Shown piece by piece: positions 21,994 through 29,244 of a DNA stretch of 29,244 bases. This DNA is from VRUE01 sp035712345 (GTDB lineage: Bacteria > Actinomycetota > Thermoleophilia > Solirubrobacterales > 70-9), in NCBI GenBank assembly GCA_035712345.1, contig DASTAY010000028.1, positions 1-29,244 of the forward strand, written 5' to 3'. Positions within the stretch are counted from its first letter, which is position 1. Every line of letters starts with the position of its first letter. The notes beneath the pieces were generated by a model that ran no database searches, was not told the DNA's origin, and saw only the letters and a list, made by a program, of their open reading frames with translations. Both the position numbers and the translations under genes were made by a program.

Positions 21994-22853
21994 CCGAGGA
22001 CCTGCGCGACGCTCCACCCGCCGTCCTTTTCCTTTTGCAGGGTGAGGCGCAGCTCACTGGTTATGCCGACCCGCAGCAGCGAGACACTGACCGTGTACTG
22101 GGTGCCGAAGCGCGGGCCCGGGACGAGGTTGAGCACCTTCGCCTTCGGCACCTTCGCGTTCGAGGGCAGCCGCGGCGGCCGTTCCTCGAGCGCCTTGGCG
22201 AGCTGTTCGGTGGCGGTTTCGCCGAACACGGCTTCGGCCCGGGCGGCCTTCTCGCCGATCTCGTAGAAGACGAAGGCCTCGGCGAAGCGGCGGGCGACCT
22301 TCATCGCCGCCGGCCCGGCCGGGACCGGTTTGGCGGCGCTCGAGGCGGTCGCACCCGCATCGCCTTCGGCGGTCGGGGCCGCGGCGCTCGCGGGGGCATC
22401 GACGGAGGGCGAGGGGGCTTCGGCCTGGCCGGCGCCGGATGCGCCGCCGTTCGACTTCGAGACGCCGACGCCGTTGCCGACGCCGAAGTGGGGGGGCGCG
22501 CCCTGCAGCGACGGCGACTGCGGCTTCTCAGCCTGCGGCTGGGGATCGGCGGCGACTATCGCCACCTGCGACGGTTGCGCCGCGGTCTGCTCCCGCGCCG
22601 GCTCCTCGCCGCCGGGGAGGACGAGCACGGCGGCAAGCGCCGCCGCCGCGACGATCGTCGCCAGCGCCGCGATCCCGGCGCCGCGGCGCGGAGCGCCACG
22701 GCCGGCGAGGCGCTTCTGCAGCGGCCAGATCAGGCGCCGCTCGACCGACCAGGCGGCGCGCTCGAAGGGCCAGCGGATCGCATCGGCGGCAGCGAGCAGG
22801 ATGCGCGTGCCGCGCCTCCGTGGATCGCCGTTGATGTGCCTTCGCTTCAACAT
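21990..22853 (-). CDS. Membrane-anchored protein of unknown function, coupled to the wall hydrolase
   Basis: This 287-residue protein starts at ATG 22853 (MLKRRHINGDPRRRGTR). A basic cytoplasmic part precedes one transmembrane helix (IAALATIVAAAALAAVLVLP). A long Ala/Pro/Gly/Ser linker follows. The extracytoplasmic C-terminal domain (ARRFAEAFVFYEIGEK to the end) has alternating strands such as GTQYTVSVSLLRVG and SELRLTLQKEKDGGWSVAQV, like the small NTF2-like folds of anchored actinobacterial wall proteins. The stop overlaps the hydrolase start by 4 nt. The two are therefore translated together, and the anchored protein may place or regulate the enzyme. No family name is assigned. Confidence 0.75.
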   Translation of the reverse strand: MLKRRHINGDPRRRGTRILLAAADAIRWPFERAAWSVERRLIWPLQKRLAGRGAPRRGAGIAALATIVAAAALAAVLVLPGGEEPAREQTAAQPSQVAIVAADPQPQAEKPQSPSLQGAPPHFGVGNGVGVSKSNGGASGAGQAEAPSPSVDAPASAAAPTAEGDAGATASSAAKPVPAGPAAMKVARRFAEAFVFYEIGEKAARAEAVFGETATEQLAKALEERPPRLPSNAKVPKAKVLNLVPGPRFGTQYTVSVSLLRVGITSELRLTLQKEKDGGWSVAQVLG

Positions 22854-22930
22854 CTGTTCGAACCCGCACAAGCTTACGTCGGATCGGCTTAGCGATTCCT
22901 AAAGTCCGGCTGCTGTATTGCGACGCCCAG

Positions 22931-25533
<2,603 letters not shown>

Positions 25534-25534
<1 letters not shown>

Positions 25535-25884
25535 CAGATTCCCTCCCTCGCGATGCGACGTTCGAGCTCGGCGGCATGGCTGCGCATGCGCTCCAGCTTG
25601 GCTCTCATCCTCTCCACCTCGGCTTCCATGTCGAGCACGATTTCCACCCCGGTCAGGTTGAGGCCCGCCGAGGTGAGCCGTTGGATGTGGCGCAGCCGCT
25701 CGACGTCGCGCTGCGAGTACAGGCGGGTGTTCTTGGCCGAGCGCTGCGGCTCGATCAGCCCCCGCGCCTCGTAGACGCGCAGCGTCTGCGGGTGCATGTG
25801 CGCCAGCTCGGCGGCGACCGAGATCATGAAGACACCGCGCTCGTCGTCGACGGAGACTTCGATCTGTTCGCGTCTTACCGCCAC
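25534..25884 (-). CDS. hspR: HspR, MerR-family heat-shock repressor
   Basis: The 116-residue repressor has a MerR-type winged helix: VFMISVAAELAHMHPQTLRV with YEARGLIEPQRSAKNTRLYS and DVERLRHIQRLTSAGLNLTG. A coiled-coil dimer helix follows (EAEVERMRAKLERMRSHAAE). HspR represses the dnaK operon with DnaK as co-repressor through HAIR sites. No HAIR site was found in this window, and the operon promoter would lie beyond the right edge. GTG 25884 has GAGGTGG just upstream; ATG 25917 in the same frame lacks a Shine-Dalgarno. The gene sits between dnaJ (58-nt gap) and clpB (1-nt overlap). Confidence 0.93.
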
Positions 25885-25942
25885 GCCCCCACCTCGCGTG
25901 GTTCCTTTCGGACGCATGGGATGAAAAAGGAACCCGGCGATC

Positions 25943-27070
25943 TCATCGCGCCGCCCTTCGCAGCAGCTCGGCGCGCGGGTCGGCGCCGTTGAGGGCCGCG
26001 GCGAGCTCGTCGACCGCCACCCGCTGCTCTTTGGTGAGCTCCTTCGGCAGCTCGATCTCGAGCCGGTAGCGGATGTCGCCGCGCCCCCTGCCGCGCGGCT
26101 TCGGCGCCCCCTCGCCGCGCAGGCGCTGGATCGTGCCGTGCTGGGTGCCGGGGGCGACCTTGATCTTCTTCGTCCCATCCAGCGTCGGCACCTCGATCGT
26201 CCCCCCGCGCAGCGCCTCGGCGACGGTGATCGGGACCGTCACCTCGAGGTTGCCGCCGTCGAGTCGCTTGAAGACGGGCGAGGCGGAGACGCGGGTGACG
26301 ACGTAGAGGTCGCCGGGCGGACCGCCGCGCGGGCCCGCCTCGCCCTTGCCGGCGAGGCGGATGCGGGCGCCGTCCTTGACTCCCGCCGGGATGTTGACCT
26401 TGTAGCGCTTGGTCTGTCTGGTCAGGCCGGAGCCGCCGCAGGTGGGGCAGGGGTCCTCGACGATCTGGCCGGCGCCGCCGCACTGAGGACAGGGCTGGCT
26501 GATCGAGAAGAAGCCCTGGCTTTCGGCATCGACGCCGCGCCCTTCGCAGCGCGGACAGGTGACCGGCGCGGTGCCGGGCCTAGCGCCGCTGCCATGGCAG
26601 GTCGTGCAGCGTTCCGCCTTCGGCACGCTGACGCTGACCTGGGCGCCGTTGACCGCCTGATCGAAGCTGAGGCTGAGCTCGGTCTCGAGGTCGCGGCCGC
26701 GCTGGGCCTCGGGCCGCCCGCGGCCGCCGCCACCACCGCGGCCGAAGATGCCGGAGAGGATGTCGCCGAGGTCCGCCCCTCCGACCCCGCCGCCGGGAAA
26801 CCCGCCGCCGAACGGGCCGCCGCCGGGGCCGCCCTGGCCTCCGCCGAAGCCGCCGAACATCCCGCCCCCCTGGTCGTATTGCTTGCGCTTCTCGGGATCG
26901 GAGAGCGTGTCGTAGGCGCCTTGGACCTGCTTGAACTTCTCCTCGGCCGCCTCGTCGCCGGGATTGCGGTCCGGGTGGTATTTGCGCACCAGCTTGCGGT
27001 GCGCCTTCTTGATCTCCTCCTCGGAGGCCCCTTTCGAGACCCCGAGCACCTTGTAGAGATCGTCAGCCAA
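25943..27070 (-). CDS. dnaJ: DnaJ co-chaperone (Hsp40)
   Basis: The 375-residue class A DnaJ has a J domain (1-68) with the HPD motif at 32-34. Next is a Gly/Phe-rich linker (about 68-118). The zinc region has eight cysteines in four CxxC units (155/158, 172/175, 194/197, 208/211): CTTCHGSG, CPRCEGRG, CPQCGGAG and CPTCGGSG. The C-terminal substrate-binding domains follow. It stimulates DnaK ATPase and delivers clients. It starts at a TTG (27070) with AGGAGGA just upstream, in the 8-nt gap after the grpE stop. Confidence 0.97.
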   Translation of the reverse strand: MADDLYKVLGVSKGASEEEIKKAHRKLVRKYHPDRNPGDEAAEEKFKQVQGAYDTLSDPEKRKQYDQGGGMFGGFGGGQGGPGGGPFGGGFPGGGVGGADLGDILSGIFGRGGGGGRGRPEAQRGRDLETELSLSFDQAVNGAQVSVSVPKAERCTTCHGSGARPGTAPVTCPRCEGRGVDAESQGFFSISQPCPQCGGAGQIVEDPCPTCGGSGLTRQTKRYKVNIPAGVKDGARIRLAGKGEAGPRGGPPGDLYVVTRVSASPVFKRLDGGNLEVTVPITVAEALRGGTIEVPTLDGTKKIKVAPGTQHGTIQRLRGEGAPKPRGRGRGDIRYRLEIELPKELTKEQRVAVDELAAALNGADPRAELLRRAAR

Positions 27071-27078
27071 CTGTCCTC

Positions 27079-27737
27079 CTACTCCGCCACCACGACACGC
27101 GCCGGCCGGATCAACTGCTCACCCAGCCGGTACCCCTTTTGCATCGTCTCGACGACGACCCCCGACTCGACCCCGTCGGCCGGCTGCATCGAGAGCGCCT
27201 CGTGCTCCTGCGGGTCGAACCTCTCCCCGGTCGGGTCGACGGCTTCGATCCCGTGCTTCAGCAACGAGTCGCGCAAGCTGCGAAAGACGAGCAGCACCCC
27301 ATGCGCCAGCCCATCCTCGGAATCCCCCTCCGGGTCCAAGCCGGCCGCCTGAATAGCCCTCTCCAAGTCATCGAGCACAGGCAAGACGCCTCGCAGCACT
27401 TCAGCTTTCCCTCTGCCCCCGGCAGCGAGCACCTCCGCACTCATCCGCTTCCGAAAGTTCTCGAAGTCAGCCTTGGTCCGCTTCGCCAGATCCAGATACT
27501 CATCCCGCTCCCGCTGGGTATCCGCCAGCAGCTTCTCGAAGTCGGCCTCGACATCCCGGGCGTCAGCCTGCGAGGCCGACCCTGAGGTGCCGTCAGACGC
27601 CCCTCCGGCGGGTGGCGGCGTAGGGGGGACCTCCCCCGAGGACGCTTTAGCGACCGCAGGGGGAGGTGGGTCCCCTGCGCCGACAGGACCCGCCGGCCGG
27701 GACTCATCGGTCCCTAGGTCGTCCCGATGCTCCGGCC

Positions 27738-27741
<4 letters not shown>
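27079..27741 (-). CDS. grpE: GrpE nucleotide exchange factor
   Basis: This 220-residue exchange factor for DnaK has a disordered Pro/Gly/Ser-rich N-terminal part (to about 60), then the long coiled-coil helix DVEADFEKLLADTQRERDEY and LDLAKRTKADFENFRKRMSA. The head domain follows with GVLPVLDDLERAIQAAG, GIEAVDPTGERFDPQEHEAL and VVETMQKGYRLGEQLIRPA, the family signature. Its ATG overlaps the dnaK stop by 4 nt (ATGA). Confidence 0.96.

Positions 27742-29244
<1,503 letters not shown>

Overview
The window looks like a chromosome segment of a high-GC actinobacterium, most plausibly from the Thermoleophilia/Solirubrobacterales neighbourhood. That placement is inferred from three things: very GC-rich codon use, frequent GTG/TTG starts, and an HspR-type dnaK-grpE-dnaJ-hspR-clpB operon with a DUF6131-like micro-protein and a GYD-domain protein beside the purine genes. 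No rRNA or complete tRNA is present to confirm it.

Bases 1-2476 are the end of an accessory island. They hold the edge of an IS481-type element, a frameshifted membrane/TPR gene, and a TacA/TacT-type (DUF1778 + GNAT) toxin-antitoxin pair. The island stops at a 41-nt 3' fragment of a tRNA-Lys(TTT) gene, the typical scar of an integrase attachment site. Core chromosome begins right after it with a VOC-family protein and a LOG-family nucleotide hydrolase.

Bases 3688-20196 carry a de novo purine (IMP/AMP) gene set, nearly all on the minus strand, in four blocks: purN-purH; purF; purC-purS-purQ-purL; and GYD gene-purD-purE-purB. Neighbouring genes in a block overlap or nearly touch, so translation is probably coupled. 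purM and purK are not in the window. Plus-strand genes sit between the blocks: a nitronate monooxygenase/FabK-like flavoprotein; a stress-type micro-protein and a 27-codon ORF; a cytochrome P450; a class III nucleotide cyclase with a Cys4 module; a four-helix membrane protein; and a decayed Phd/VapC-type pair. A GST-N-like protein is on the minus strand.

Bases 20299-22853 encode a coupled cell-envelope pair: a membrane-anchored protein, and a secreted peptidoglycan enzyme with two transglycosylase-like modules plus an NlpC/P60-like module. Bases 22931-29244 are the chaperone operon, transcribed dnaK (cut by the window end), grpE, dnaJ, hspR, clpB.

The most unusual signals are four. First, a perfect 21-nt complementarity links the purL ribosome-binding region and the purD leader. 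Second, the purF-purL gap holds two small plus-strand ORFs with SigB-like promoter elements, one of them an unrecognised 27-aa peptide with a very strong Shine-Dalgarno sequence. Third, the tRNA-Lys scar marks an island edge. Fourth, two accessory genes are each broken by one extra G in a short G run.
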